A stretch of 64,000 nucleotides of DNA from Neobacillus sp. FSL H8-0543 (GCF_038592905.1 NZ_CP151943.1:1552501-1616500); one strand, 5' to 3'; shown: positions 9,936 through 19,368, numbered from the stretch's first letter. Translations and numbers: made by a program. Notes: generated from the sequence alone by a model not told the origin.

Positions 9936-10484
9936 TTAATGCGTTTCAATTAAGCCATAGCGGCCGTCTTGACGCTTGTAAACTACGTTGGTACGGTTTG
10001 TTTCAGCATTGTTGAATACATAAAAGTTATGACCAAGCATGTTCATTTGTAAAATAGCCTCTTCACTATCCATTGGTTTAAGATCGAAGCGCTTAGTACG
10101 AACAACTTCTAATTCATCTTCATCTGAATCATGAACTTCAGTGTTATCTGAAGTTGCAAACGTAATTGGGAATTCACCCTTTTCACGGAATTTACGGTTC
10201 ACTTTTGTTTTATGCTTGCGAATTTGACGCTCTAGTTTGTCAGTAACCAAATCGATTGCAGCATACATGTCAATATGTGTTTCTTCAGCACGTAGAACCA
10301 GTTGCGGCATAGTGATTGTTACCTCAACTTTAGAAGATTTATCTTGATTGAATCTTAAATTCACATTTACCTTTGCATCAGGTGCTTCAGTGAAATAGCG
10401 GTCCAATTTAGAAATTTTCTTTTCAACATACTCTCTAATTGCTGGAGTTACCTCAATGTTTTCACCACGAACGTTATAATTCAT
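9936..10484 (-). CDS. hpf: Long-form ribosome hibernation promoting factor
   Basis: HPF binds the 30S decoding channel and, through its C-terminal domain, joins two 70S ribosomes into inactive 100S dimers in stationary phase. The 182-residue length is the long form. The N-terminal S30AE domain (about 1-100; MNYNVRGENIEVTPAIREYV) and C-terminal dimerisation domain (about 120-180; VVRTKRFDLKPMDSEEA, GHNFYVFNN, YGLIE) are both seen. The AAGGAGGAGT ribosome site lies 6-7 bases before ATG. In B. subtilis the orthologue yvyD is controlled by sigma-B and sigma-H. Its neighbours are comFC upstream and DUF1028 downstream instead of secA. Confidence 0.95.
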   Translation of the reverse strand: MNYNVRGENIEVTPAIREYVEKKISKLDRYFTEAPDAKVNVNLRFNQDKSSKVEVTITMPQLVLRAEETHIDMYAAIDLVTDKLERQIRKHKTKVNRKFREKGEFPITFATSDNTEVHDSDEDELEVVRTKRFDLKPMDSEEAILQMNMLGHNFYVFNNAETNRTNVVYKRQDGRYGLIETH

Positions 10485-10520
10485 TTGTGGACTCCTCCTT
10501 TAATAGTACTATGTATTACA

Positions 10521-10546
10521 ATTCTATTTTACCCTATGTTTATCCT
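10521..10546 (-). promoter_or_regulatory. Possible sigma-H-type promoter of hpf
   Basis: On the minus strand AGGATAA (10540-10546) and GAAT (10521-10524), about 15 bp apart, resemble the sigma-H pattern AGGA-n-GAAT known for the B. subtilis orthologue. The spacing is slightly off, so this is tentative. Confidence 0.35.
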
Positions 10547-10752
10547 GCTAAATCAGAACAAAAATTTTGTCGAAAATTTGACAAAAACACAGGGGAAATA
10601 GTGACAACCCTAGAATGCATTAATTTTTCTGAAAATAAGCTTCCTACACCTTTAGTGTATATTCTTTAGGGACAAATTGCCACTTTTAACACTTGAGCAT
10701 AGGTTACAAGTATGTGAAAAGGGAATGATTTGGGACGGTGTATCCGTCCTTT

Positions 10753-11469
10753 TTAGCGTGCAAGTGTAAAGGATTGAACGTTCTGGGCTCCCGCTTCCTT
10801 TAAAAGCTTGGCCGCATGTCTTAATGTAGAACCAGTTGTATAAATATCATCAACTAATAACAGATTTTTTCCCTTTACATCAATCAGCGGGGCGAGTTGA
10901 AAGACTTGGGCAAGGTGAATTCGTTCTGATCGGGACTTTTTTGATTGTTTTTCCGAGTGGATTCTAGTAAGAAGCGGAGTGGAAGTATAGCCTGATTCGA
11001 TAATTAACGCCTCTGCCTGGTTAAAACCGCGCTCGTACAGGCGCTCAGCACTAAGCGGAATCGGTACTAGGAAATCAAAGGTAATTTTACATAGCGCTTC
11101 CTTCATTGAAAGAGAAAATATCTTGGCAAGTAAATAATCCCCGCGAAATTTATAACGTGCCAGTACCTCCTTAAAAAAATCATTGTAGAGAAAAGTAGAG
11201 AAATTGGCATCAAGATATCCTTTCCAATTAAGATCTTCCTCCCATCGGACACAATCATGGCAGTTATCGCCATGCTGAAACCTTTCTTCTAGCAGTTGGA
11301 GTGGCCGGCTGCATATTCGGCATCTTTCACCGTTAATTTTTTCAAGCTTGACCTCACAGTCAGAACATGTAAACAGCTCTTGTGATGCAGTAAAAAGCGT
11401 TTTCCAGCCAATGGGTGTGCGGATTAACTCATGGCACAATAGGCAATACATTTGCGGGAAGGGATTCAA
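10753..11469 (-). CDS. comFC: Competence protein ComFC, phosphoribosyltransferase-like
   Basis: ComFC is needed with the ComFA helicase for uptake of transforming DNA. The 238-residue protein has an N-terminal zinc finger built from CLLC, CSDC, CRIC and CHDC pairs (residues 9-75), then a type I phosphoribosyltransferase fold with the PRPP loop LLLVDDIYTTGSTL near residue 205 and the RSERIHLAQVF segment. The TTG start at 11469 follows AGGAGTGATG. A later in-frame ATG (residue 7) is an alternative. It begins 18 bp after comFA, so the two are one operon; comFB, present between them in B. subtilis, is absent. Confidence 0.9.
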   Translation of the reverse strand: MNPFPQMYCLLCHELIRTPIGWKTLFTASQELFTCSDCEVKLEKINGERCRICSRPLQLLEERFQHGDNCHDCVRWEEDLNWKGYLDANFSTFLYNDFFKEVLARYKFRGDYLLAKIFSLSMKEALCKITFDFLVPIPLSAERLYERGFNQAEALIIESGYTSTPLLTRIHSEKQSKKSRSERIHLAQVFQLAPLIDVKGKNLLLVDDIYTTGSTLRHAAKLLKEAGAQNVQSFTLAR

Positions 11470-11487
11470 TGGACATCACTCCTATAT

Positions 11488-13134
11488 TTATTGATCAAGC
11501 AGTCCCTTTTTGATGCCTTCATGATTCATTGATAGAATTTGTTTCCTTGCCTTTAACATCGCATTGGTTTTTCCATAATGAAAAAAAGTCACAATACCCT
11601 TAGGATAATCCTTGCTACGCCCTGCTCTGCCAGCAATTTGTACTAGGGCGCTTTCAGTAAAGACATCATCCTCGGCTCCGACAACGGCAACATCAATGTT
11701 CGGAAAAGTAACACCGCGTTCAAGAATCGTCGTTGTCAGCAATAACGGAATCTGTTTTGCGCGCATTTTTTGAACCTTCGCTTTCCGGTCTGGATCCTCG
11801 GCATGAACGGCACATATCGCGGAATCATAGTGTTGAAGAATGGGAAGTGCCTTTTCCATTAAAGCGATATGAGGGAAAAATAGTAAGGCTTGCTTCTGAT
11901 TTTGGAGACGATTGGTAACCCAGCGAATGACCTTTTGCGGGAGTTTGTTTTTCTTCAGACTTTTTTGCCAATTACCCGACCAAGTATATTCTGGGACAGG
12001 CAGTGGACGGCGGTGAAAACGAGCTGGAATCGTCGTAAATGCCCTTTTGCCTGTACGACATTCTCTTTGCCATTTCTCACTGGGGGTGGCAGTCAGGTAA
12101 ATCATCGCAGAACTGTGTTTTCGCGCCTGGATCACGGCATGCTGCAGCGATTCCTCGACAGTATATGGGAAGGCATCTACCTCATCGAGGATGATTGTAT
12201 CAAAGGCCTGGTAAAAACGGAGCAGCTGGTGGGTGGTTGCAATCGTCAATGGGGCATAGAGGTGACGGTCCTCGCTTCCTCCGTAAAGGTGGGCAACCGT
12301 AATTTCAGGGAATGCTGCCTTTAGCCTGGGCGTGAGTTCAAGGACCACATCTGTACGGGGTGTTGCAATACAAACTCTTTTTCGTGCAGCAAGTGCCGCC
12401 TCAACCCCTGCAAATAGGACCTCTGTCTTACCCGCCCCACACACCGCCCAGACAAGGAGTTCTCCATTCTGCTGGATTGCCTCAACAACTTTGTTCGAGG
12501 CCTGCTGCTGACCGCCCGATAAGCTCCCCTGCCATTGTAGGATGCTTGCAGGAAGGTCGCTGGACGGCGCAGGTCCTTTCCAGCCAATAAGCGGCGTGCA
12601 CCCGCTTATTCTCCCCATCATTAGGCATTTGCGGCAATATAGGCAGGTTTCATCACATCTCGAGCAAGGGAAATGTGCAAACCAGTGCGGTTCTCTGTTG
12701 CCGCACCTGGCGCAACAAGGCATATTTCTGCTAGACTCAATCCCTTTTCGATAAGAAATATATCCATTTTCATAATGATTTTGAATTTCGATAATGGAGA
12801 AAGAGATATCATCAAGCAATAGTTGTTTACCAGTGAGAAGTTGTTGAAGTTCGCGGTTAAATTTGAAGTCATGATTAAGCTGCGGCTCTGGAATGATCGG
12901 TACTAGCTTTAGGTTCTGAGGAATTACTGATTCATTTTTCATATCAAGATGCAAGGGGGCACCTTCTTTAGATAATAAATTCGGTCTCTGATATTTCCTT
13001 TCCGCTGGATTTGTAGGGAACGGAGAATCTTGGGGCCAACATTTATCCCATTGCTGAGCAGAAATCTTCTTAGAAGGGTAGGTATTTCCTTTAAAATCAA
13101 TGAGCATCACTCCTTTTCTCTTAAGATTCGACAA
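11488..13134 (-). CDS. comFA: Late competence protein ComFA, DNA helicase/translocase
   Basis: ComFA is a DEAD-type ATPase at the inner face of the membrane that helps pull single-stranded DNA through ComEC. The protein is up to 548 residues. An N-terminal zinc finger has four CxxC pairs (CARCGN, CSRC, CLYC, RKC; about 135-170), followed by Walker A WAVCGAGKTEVL, the DEVDAF Walker B and TATPS motif III. The C-terminal helicase lobe has TTTILERGVTFPN and QIAGRAGR. Start choice is uncertain: the longest frame uses TTG, and the GTG/ATG at 13110/13107 sit directly on an AAAGGAG, unusually close. The 52-bp repeat array begins about 70 bp upstream. No clear ComK box was found. Confidence 0.92.
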   Translation of the reverse strand: MSNLKRKGVMLIDFKGNTYPSKKISAQQWDKCWPQDSPFPTNPAERKYQRPNLLSKEGAPLHLDMKNESVIPQNLKLVPIIPEPQLNHDFKFNRELQQLLTGKQLLLDDISFSIIEIQNHYENGYISYRKGIESSRNMPCCARCGNREPHWFAHFPCSRCDETCLYCRKCLMMGRISGCTPLIGWKGPAPSSDLPASILQWQGSLSGGQQQASNKVVEAIQQNGELLVWAVCGAGKTEVLFAGVEAALAARKRVCIATPRTDVVLELTPRLKAAFPEITVAHLYGGSEDRHLYAPLTIATTHQLLRFYQAFDTIILDEVDAFPYTVEESLQHAVIQARKHSSAMIYLTATPSEKWQRECRTGKRAFTTIPARFHRRPLPVPEYTWSGNWQKSLKKNKLPQKVIRWVTNRLQNQKQALLFFPHIALMEKALPILQHYDSAICAVHAEDPDRKAKVQKMRAKQIPLLLTTTILERGVTFPNIDVAVVGAEDDVFTESALVQIAGRAGRSKDYPKGIVTFFHYGKTNAMLKARKQILSMNHEGIKKGLLDQ

Positions 13135-13202
13135 AAACCTTTATATTCCTGCTTGGTTTTGAAAATTCTTTAATACGAGTAAATATTCTGTGGTTGTTTA
13201 TT

Positions 13203-14242
13203 GTTACCGCTCCGGCTTCTCTCACCACAGTTCGGTCACTTTGAACCCTTCTTTGTTACCGCTCCGGCTTCTCTCACCACAGTTCGGTCACTTTGGACCC
13301 TTCTTAGTTACCACTCCGGCTTCTCTCACCACAGTTCGGTCACTTTAATCCCTTCTTTGTTACCGCTCCGGCTTCTCTCACCACAGTTCGGTCACTTTGA
13401 ACCCTTCTTAGTTACCGCTCCGGCTTCTCTCACCACAGTTCGGTCACTTTGAACCCTTCTTTGTTACCGCTCCGGCTTCTCTCACCACAGTTCGGTCACT
13501 TTGAACCCTTCTTTGTTACCGCTCCGGCTTCTCTCACCACAGTTCGGTCACTATGAACCCTTCTTTGTTACCGCTCCGGCTTCTCTCACCACAGTTCGGT
13601 CACTTTGAACCCTTCTTTGTTACTGCTCCGGCTTCTCTCACCACAGCTCGGTCACTATGAACCCTTCTTTGTTACCGCTCCGGCTTCTCTCACCGAAGTC
13701 CGGTCACTTTGAACCCTTCTTTGTTACTGCTCCGGCTTCTCTCACCACAGTTCGGTCACTATGAACCCTTCTTTGTTACCGCTCCGGCTTCTCTCACCAC
13801 AGTTCGGTCACTTTGAACCCTTCTTTGTTACCGCTCCGGCTTCTCTCACCGAAGTTCGGTCACTTTGAACCCTTCTTTGTTACCGCTCCGGCTTCTCTCA
13901 CCGAAGTTCGGTCACTTTGAACCCTTCTTTGTTACCGCTCCGGCTTCTCTCACCGAAGTTCGGTCACTTTGAACCCTTCTTTGTTACCGCTCCGGCTTCT
14001 CTCACCGAAGTTCGGTCACTTTGAACCCTTCTTTGTTACCGCTCCGGCTTCTCTCACCAGAGTTCGGTCACTATGAACCCTTCTTTGTTACCGCTCCGGC
14101 TTCTCTCACCACAGTTCGGTCACTTTAATCCCTTCTTAGATACTGCTCCGGCTTCTCTCACCAGAGTTCGGTCACTATGAACCCTTCTTAGTTACCGCTC
14201 CGGCTTCTCTCACCGAAGTTCGGTCACTATGAACCCCTCCTT
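13203..14242. repeat. Tandem array: 20 copies of a 52-bp GC-richer unit
   Basis: Copies start at 13203, 13255, 13307 and every 52 bp up to 14191, with no insertion or deletion across all 20 copies. Each begins GTTACCGCTCCGG (rarely GTTACTG, GTTACCA or GATACTG), continues CTTCTCTCACC, then a variable ACAG/GAAG/AGAG block, TTCGGTCAC and a TTTGAACCC-type tail. CTTC with GAAG and CGG with CCG can form a hairpin, and GTTACCG with CGGTCAC forms an imperfect outer stem. Several variants (TTAATCCC, CTATGAACC) recur in scattered units. A short plus-strand open frame over the array (13201-13452) is only a result of periodicity. The array lies between the degV terminator and comFA. Function unknown. Confidence 0.97.
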
Positions 14243-14302
14243 TTGTATGGAATTGAACCCAATAAACATGTTATCAAAGTTTCAAAATACTTCTATCCAT
14301 AG

Positions 14303-14333
14303 AAAAAATACCACAGTCCTAAGAACTGTGGTA
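14303..14333 (-). terminator. Terminator of degV
   Basis: On the minus strand ACCACAGT and ACTGTGGT form an 8-bp perfect stem with a 7-base loop, then ATTTTTT. It sits between degV and the repeat array, so degV transcripts should stop before the array. Confidence 0.85.
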
Positions 14334-14401
14334 AACCTCAAAAATTATACCTTCTTATGTTTCAAAGTAAAGCCATGCTTCGATTGCCTGGCCCATTAAA
14401 G

Positions 14402-15241
14402 TTATTTTTTCATCCAGCCCATACCCATTGCGCCTTCGCCAAGGTGGGTACCGATGACAGCTCCGAAGTAACTGATAGAAAATTCGACGTTGGGATATAA
14501 TGCTTCAAGCTCAGCCTTCCATTCTAATGCTTCTTCTTCTCGGTTTGCATGGATAATAGCAGCTTGATGCGGCTCACCACTTGCAGCATCTTCGCCAAGC
14601 AGGTCGACAATTCGTTTCAGCGCCTTCTTACGGGTACGGACCTTCTCAAATGGGACGATGACTTTGTTTTCGAAATGGAGGAGCGGCTTTACTTGGAGCA
14701 GACTGCCGATAAAGGCTTGGGCACTGGATAGACGGCCGCCACGCTGCAGGTGTGATAAATCATCAACCATAAAATAGGCTCTTGCTGTCTTTTTCAATTC
14801 GGCAAGACGAGCGATAATCGCTTCTGCTTCTTCGCCAGCTAGCGCCATTTTTGCTGCTTCGATGGCATACAACCCCTGCGGCATACAGCTGATTTCGGAA
14901 TCAAAAGGATAAACCTTAATTCCTTCTACCATTGTACTTGCCGTGACAGCACCAGAAAAAGTACCGCTAATTCCGCTTGAAAGATGGATGCTGATGACGG
15001 CATCATATTCTTTGGAAAGACGCTCAAACAGCTCAACAATTTGACCAATTGGCGGTTGTGACGTTGTTGGCAGTTCCTTTTCCTTCACCTCTTGATAAAA
15101 TTGGGCTGCACTAATATCAACTTCTTCCTGGTAAACCTCGTTTCCAAAAATAACATTTAGCGGGACCATATGTATATTAAATTCATCACGTAATTCTTTG
15201 GGTATGTAAGCCGTACTGTCCGTAACAACTGCCGTTTTCAT
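14402..15241 (-). CDS. degV: DegV family fatty-acid-binding protein
   Basis: DegV proteins bind a single fatty acid; those studied in staphylococci (FakB) present it to the FakA kinase for phospholipid synthesis. The 279-residue protein has the family start MKTAVVTDSTAYIPKEL, the TTSQPPIGQ segment near residue 60, SSGISGTFSGA around the lipid head-group site near residue 90, and the C-terminal GAVIGTHLGEGAMG. It follows degU in the same order as in B. subtilis (degS-degU-yviA), but a terminator separates them, so it probably has its own promoter. The exact substrate cannot be read from sequence. Confidence 0.9.
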   Translation of the reverse strand: MKTAVVTDSTAYIPKELRDEFNIHMVPLNVIFGNEVYQEEVDISAAQFYQEVKEKELPTTSQPPIGQIVELFERLSKEYDAVISIHLSSGISGTFSGAVTASTMVEGIKVYPFDSEISCMPQGLYAIEAAKMALAGEEAEAIIARLAELKKTARAYFMVDDLSHLQRGGRLSSAQAFIGSLLQVKPLLHFENKVIVPFEKVRTRKKALKRIVDLLGEDAASGEPHQAAIIHANREEEALEWKAELEALYPNVEFSISYFGAVIGTHLGEGAMGMGWMKK

Positions 15242-15300
15242 ATCTGAATGACCATCCTTATTTTTTTATCTAATATTTAAAAAGATACCATATAACACCC

Positions 15301-15335
15301 AAAAAAAGAACACACTCACCTGGAGCATGCTCTTC
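15301..15335 (-). terminator. Terminator of degSU
   Basis: On the minus strand AAGAGCATGCTC can pair with GTGAGTGTGTTCTT as a stem of about 12 bp with wobble pairs, followed by seven T residues. Confidence 0.65.
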
Positions 15336-15343
15336 AAATCAAA

Positions 15344-16024
15344 TTAACGTACCTCGACCCAGCCATTTTTGATGGCTGAGACGACGGCTTGTGTACGGTC
15401 GTTGACATTCATCTTTTGTAAAATGTTACTGACATGGTTCTTGACTGTTTTTTCACTAATAAATAGAGCTTCCCCAATGCCGCGATTACTTTTTCCATCT
15501 GCAAGCATTTGGAGCACCTCACACTCGCGACGTGTTAATAAGTGAAGCGGTCGACGGAGCTCAGCCATTTGAAAGGCACCGCCGCCATGATGTCCAGCAG
15601 CTAACTTACGGTATTCGTTTACTAAGTTATGCGTTACCTTTGGATGTAAATAGCATCCGCCATCAGCGACCACGCGGACTGCATCAATAAGCGCATCAGC
15701 ATCCATCTCTTTTAATAAATATCCCTTCGCTCCTGTTTGGAGGGCATGGGTTACATAGTTCTCATCATCATGGATGGAAAGAATAATGATTTTAATTTCC
15801 GGGTATTTTTCCGCCAGTTCACGAGTTGCCTCGATTCCATTCATTTGAGGCATATTAATATCCATAATTACAACATCCGGATTGTGGGCCTTCACAATTC
15901 CTAAGGCATCACTACCATCATCACCTTCAGCAACAACTTCGAATCCTTTTTCAAATTCAAGAATTCGTTTAACCCCTTCTCTAAACAACTGGTGGTCATC
16001 AATAATTGCTATCTTAGTCGTCAT
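15344..16024 (-). CDS. degU: Response regulator DegU
   Basis: DegU, phosphorylated by DegS, controls exoenzymes, motility, competence and biofilm genes in bacilli. The receiver domain (residues 1-120) shows the [11 protein letters not shown] acidic pocket, phospho-acceptor Asp in [10 protein letters not shown] and the switch Lys in [10 protein letters not shown]. The C-terminal LuxR/NarL-type HTH (about 160-225) has [19 protein letters not shown] and [17 protein letters not shown] start the gene at the ATG at 16024, because AGGGGGCGG lies 8 bases ahead and the B. subtilis protein begins there; a longer frame opens at 16045 within degS. Sequence identity to DegU appears very high. Confidence 0.95.
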   Translation of the reverse strand: MTTKIAIIDDHQLFREGVKRILEFEKGFEVVAEGDDGSDALGIVKAHNPDVVIMDINMPQMNGIEATRELAEKYPEIKIIILSIHDDENYVTHALQTGAKGYLLKEMDADALIDAVRVVADGGCYLHPKVTHNLVNEYRKLAAGHHGGGAFQMAELRRPLHLLTRRECEVLQMLADGKSNRGIGEALFISEKTVKNHVSNILQKMNVNDRTQAVVSAIKNGWVEVR

Positions 16025-16037
16025 TATTTTCCGCCCC

Positions 16038-17210
16038 CTATTCACTCTTGTTTTTATCTTTTAATTGCTGCGGCAATGGAACATTGATAACAACACTCGT
16101 CCCCTTACCCATTTTCGATTCAATCTTCATGCTGCCATCAAGCAAATCCACTCGTTCTTTCATGCCAATGATCCCAAAGGATTCCGGCTTTTTCTGTGCA
16201 ATATCAAAACCAACACCATTATCTTTAATTAGGACATTTATGCTAGACTTGGTCATTTCTAACCTGACCTTTATTTCGCAAGCATTAGCATGCTTTAGTC
16301 CATTTTGCACAGATTCCTGTATCATTCGGAATAAAGCGACTTCATATTTGGCAGGAAGCCGGCAATCTAACCCGATGTTGATAAACTCAATTTGTGATTG
16401 TTTATGATAATCTTCGATTGTCTGTAGATATTTTCTGAGGGTAGGGACAAGCCCTAAATCATCAAGTGCCATTGGTCGCAAATCATAAATAATTCTTCGT
16501 ACCTCATAGAGGGCTGAACGAACCATTTTTTTGAAACTACTAATCTCCTCTAAAGCCTCATCTGGCCCTCTTTCTCGAAAGACACGGTCAATTAAATCGG
16601 AACGGACAATAACATTTGCAAGCATCTGTGCTGGGCCATCATGAATTTCCCTCGATAAACGTTTTCGCTCTTCCTCTTGTGCCTCAATAATTTTCAAACC
16701 AAAGTCTTGCTTTGCTTTAGCATTTTGCAGTTCTTCACCCATCCATTTTAAATCACTCATTAAATAATTCATGACCACTGAAATTTGAGAGATAAGCTGG
16801 TCTGCACGATCCATCGTTTCATTTAACCCTAATAACCTCCGCTCAAGGTCATCTCGTTTTTCCAGGAGTTGTTTTTTAAATTGCCAGTTAATCGATAGAT
16901 CCATTTGGAGCTGATGTGCCTTTTCATAAGCTTCCCGAACCTCTGCTTCTGAATAGGCTTTAAAATTTACGCTTAACTCTGATAAAGTTAATCTCGCTTG
17001 ATTCACCTGTTGTTCAAGCCGTTTTTCCTCTCCAATAAGCCTGACCATCATTTGTCTCATATTTACTAATTCGGTTGTCATATCTTCATAGTCTTGACGA
17101 CATTGCTCGCTAATCTGAAAGATGTCACTTTTGCTGCTTGTAACCATGTCAATCATTTCTTCACGGATTTCATCAATTGATTTTATATTAATCTTCTGAA
17201 TGTTCGTCAT
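16038..17210 (-). CDS. degS: Sensor histidine kinase DegS
   Basis: DegS is a cytoplasmic kinase with no membrane segment. This 390-residue protein has a long N-terminal coiled-coil sensor region (about 1-180; [29 protein letters not shown]), the HisKA_3 phospho-His box [19 protein letters not shown], and a GHKL ATPase domain with [13 protein letters not shown] (N box), IKDNGVGFD (G1) and GIIGMKERV (G2). The reading frame ends inside the longer degU frame and the ribosome site of degU is within it, so the pair is coupled. A GGAGG site precedes ATG. Confidence 0.95.
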   Translation of the reverse strand: MTNIQKINIKSIDEIREEMIDMVTSSKSDIFQISEQCRQDYEDMTTELVNMRQMMVRLIGEEKRLEQQVNQARLTLSELSVNFKAYSEAEVREAYEKAHQLQMDLSINWQFKKQLLEKRDDLERRLLGLNETMDRADQLISQISVVMNYLMSDLKWMGEELQNAKAKQDFGLKIIEAQEEERKRLSREIHDGPAQMLANVIVRSDLIDRVFRERGPDEALEEISSFKKMVRSALYEVRRIIYDLRPMALDDLGLVPTLRKYLQTIEDYHKQSQIEFINIGLDCRLPAKYEVALFRMIQESVQNGLKHANACEIKVRLEMTKSSINVLIKDNGVGFDIAQKKPESFGIIGMKERVDLLDGSMKIESKMGKGTSVVINVPLPQQLKDKNKSE

Positions 17211-17469
17211 TGCATCCTCCAGAGATCTTTTATATAGTTTACATCGAATGGGGAAATTTTACTATTAAGAACTATGATTCCAAAAATTTTCCCAACATCC
17301 AATATATCCGAAGTAGTATAATGATAAATAACAAACTATTATATTGAAAAATTTATATAACACTACTTATATTTGACTCATTATAACATGATAAGGTTAC
17401 TTCAATATTAAAGATATATTACACAAATATTTTATTATTACTTTAGGCAGCGAAAGGAGTAGACACTTT

Positions 17470-18102
17470 ATGCTTTCTCGTTATTACACGGTTAAGGAAT
17501 CTGGCAGCCATGAAATTACCATTCAAAGGTCACGGTTCATCGCACATATTTCAAGAGCAGAATCAGAAAGTGAAGCACAGGAATTTATCCAAGTCATAAA
17601 GAAGAAATATTGGGATGCTACCCATAATTGTTCTGCCTACCTCATTGGCGAGAACGACCAAATTCAAAAAGCCAATGATGACGGCGAGCCGAGCGGGACT
17701 GCCGGTGTTCCCATCCTTGAAGTTTTGAAAAAAAAGAACCTTAAAGACACAGTTGTAGTTATTACTCGTTATTTTGGCGGTATTAAATTGGGAGCTGGCG
17801 GGCTTATTCGCGCTTACGGTAAGGCGACATCAGAAGGAATCCTTGCTGTTGGAATAGTAGAGAGGAAACTAATGAGAATTCTTCATGTAACAGTAGATTA
17901 TACTTGGCTTGGGAAAGTCGAAAATGAACTACGCACATCTGTTTATAGCATCAAGGATATACATTACCTTGATACAGTCAAATTTGAAATATATGCTGAA
18001 GATGAACAAAAAAATTCTTTTCATGAATGGATGACTGAACTAACTAATGGACAAGCGGAAATCCAAGAAGGAGAAAGACTCTACCTAGAAGTGGACATCT
18101 GA
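17470..18102 (+). CDS. yvyE: YigZ/IMPACT family protein YvyE
   Basis: The 210-residue protein has the UPF0029 (IMPACT) N-terminal domain (about 1-120), with SRFIAHISRAESE, the ATHNCSAYLIG motif, DDGEPSGTAG and ITRYFGGIKLGAGGLIRAYG, and a smaller C-terminal domain with a ferredoxin-like fold. The E. coli relative YigZ and yeast YIH1 link the family to translation-related regulation, but the bacterial activity is not settled. It is divergent from degS and precedes tagV, exactly as in B. subtilis. GAAAGGAG precedes the ATG by 10 bases or so. Confidence 0.92.
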   Translation: MLSRYYTVKESGSHEITIQRSRFIAHISRAESESEAQEFIQVIKKKYWDATHNCSAYLIGENDQIQKANDDGEPSGTAGVPILEVLKKKNLKDTVVVITRYFGGIKLGAGGLIRAYGKATSEGILAVGIVERKLMRILHVTVDYTWLGKVENELRTSVYSIKDIHYLDTVKFEIYAEDEQKNSFHEWMTELTNGQAEIQEGERLYLEVDI

Positions 18103-18115
18103 ACCGCTTCTTTTT
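18088..18115 (+). terminator. Terminator overlapping the end of yvyE
   Basis: GAAGTGG (within the last codons) and CCGCTTC pair and are followed by TTTTT. Confidence 0.6.
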
Positions 18116-18208
18116 AATATACTTGAAAGTTCATTGTTGATTTCGGAAAACGAAGTGCCTGGAGCTCCATTAAAAAACTAATAAATTATGTAGTTTTAAT
18201 AAATTTAA

Positions 18209-18237
18209 TTTACCAATCACGAATAATATTATACAAT
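18209..18237 (+). promoter_or_regulatory. Probable sigma-A promoter of tagV
   Basis: TTTACC (18209-18214), a 17-bp spacer and TACAAT (18232-18237) lie about 70 bp before the gene; AGGAGG directly precedes its start. Confidence 0.5.
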
Positions 18238-18309
18238 GGTACATGGCTTACTATCCTTTTTTCAACAAAGTTAGACACTTTTCTACTTTAACTATATAGG
18301 AGGTACTTT

Positions 18310-19320
18310 ATGTCTATTAATAGACAATCATATAAAAGGAGCAAGAAAAAGCGTAAAAGGCTTTGGCTCTGGATTATGACACCGATTCTTATCGTACTGA
18401 TAAGTGTATCGGCCTACGCAACATATTTATACAATAAAGCTGAAACTGTAATGAATGATTCCTATACACCTGTTGAACGGAATACTGTAAAAGCGGCCGA
18501 TGTTGATGTAGAAAATACCTCAATCTTATTCATTGGAGTAGATGACAGTAGTAAACGAAATTTTAGCGATAGTTCCCGTACAGATGCATTATTATTAGCA
18601 ACGTTCAATAAGAATCAAAAATCAGTCAAATTATTGAGCATCCCTCGTGATTCTTACGTTCATATCCCTGAAAAGGATATCTATACGAAAATTAATCACG
18701 CCCATGCATATGGCGGAGTAAAGCTCACTCTAGATACTGTAGAGGAACTGCTAGATATCCCAGTTGATTATTATGTAAAAATGAATTTTAACGCCTTTAT
18801 TGACGTTGTAAATGCTTTAGATGGAATTGATGTCGAAGTTCCATACACCTTCTCAGAACAAAACTCTAAGGACCAAGCACGCGCAATTACACTTAAAGAA
18901 GGTTTACAAACATTAGATGGTGAAGAAGCACTTGCTCTTGCACGTACTAGGAAAATGGATAGTGATATCAAAAGAGGTGAGCGTCAGCAAGAAATCTTTA
19001 AAGCTGTCCTTTCCAAAGCTATATCTGTTCAATCTGTAGGTAAATATTCAAATGTAATCGAAGCTGTTGGTAAAAACATGACCACCGATTTATCTTTTAA
19101 TCAAATGAAATCTTTTATTAGTTATTTACAAGCAGGCAGCGGTATCAATATTGAATCCTTAAGTCTAGCTGGCGGCGATTCGTATATTGATAGAATCTAT
19201 TATTATCAACTAGATGAGGCCGCACTGGCACAGACACAAGAAACGCTAAAAAATCATCTTTCAGATACATCTAAAACAGCTAAAACGATAGATATAAACA
19301 ATTCTACAAGTAATAATTAG
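18310..19320 (+). CDS. tagV: LytR-CpsA-Psr wall-polymer ligase (TagV/YvhJ-like)
   Basis: LCP enzymes transfer undecaprenyl-linked wall teichoic acid or other glycopolymers to the C6 hydroxyl of peptidoglycan MurNAc on the outer membrane face. The 336-residue protein has a basic head, one membrane anchor (about residues 18-40; LWLWIMTPILIVLISVSAY) and the LCP domain (about 75-290), with SRTDALLLATFN, the Arg-rich LLSIPRDSYVHIP motif, KINHAHAYGG and LARTRKMDSDIKRGERQQEI. The conserved Arg and Asp residues that bind the pyrophosphate are present. It is convergent with tagO, its donor-pathway partner; this pairing is conserved from B. subtilis (yvhJ-tagO). Confidence 0.92.
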   Translation: MSINRQSYKRSKKKRKRLWLWIMTPILIVLISVSAYATYLYNKAETVMNDSYTPVERNTVKAADVDVENTSILFIGVDDSSKRNFSDSSRTDALLLATFNKNQKSVKLLSIPRDSYVHIPEKDIYTKINHAHAYGGVKLTLDTVEELLDIPVDYYVKMNFNAFIDVVNALDGIDVEVPYTFSEQNSKDQARAITLKEGLQTLDGEEALALARTRKMDSDIKRGERQQEIFKAVLSKAISVQSVGKYSNVIEAVGKNMTTDLSFNQMKSFISYLQAGSGINIESLSLAGGDSYIDRIYYYQLDEAALAQTQETLKNHLSDTSKTAKTIDINNSTSNN

Positions 19321-19322
19321 AT

Positions 19323-19363
19323 AAAAAGGGTGAGAAGCTTTTTAAAAGCTTCTCACCCTTTTT
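19323..19363. terminator. Bidirectional terminator between tagV and tagO
   Basis: A long perfect inverted repeat (AAAAAGGGTGAGAAGCTTTT with AAAAGCTTCTCACCCTTTT) serves both convergent genes. Confidence 0.9.
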
Positions 19364-19368
19364 GGTTC

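Noticed and set aside
13135..13200. ComK box ahead of comFA
   Set aside because: No pair of AAAA-N5-TTTT elements with proper spacing could be found.
13201..13452. Open frame within the 52-bp repeat array
   Set aside because: 52 is not a multiple of 3, so the reading frame shifts at each unit and the frame soon stops. It is a repeat artefact.
13203..14242. CRISPR array
   Set aside because: Units are directly abutting 52-mers without unique spacers, and no cas gene is present.
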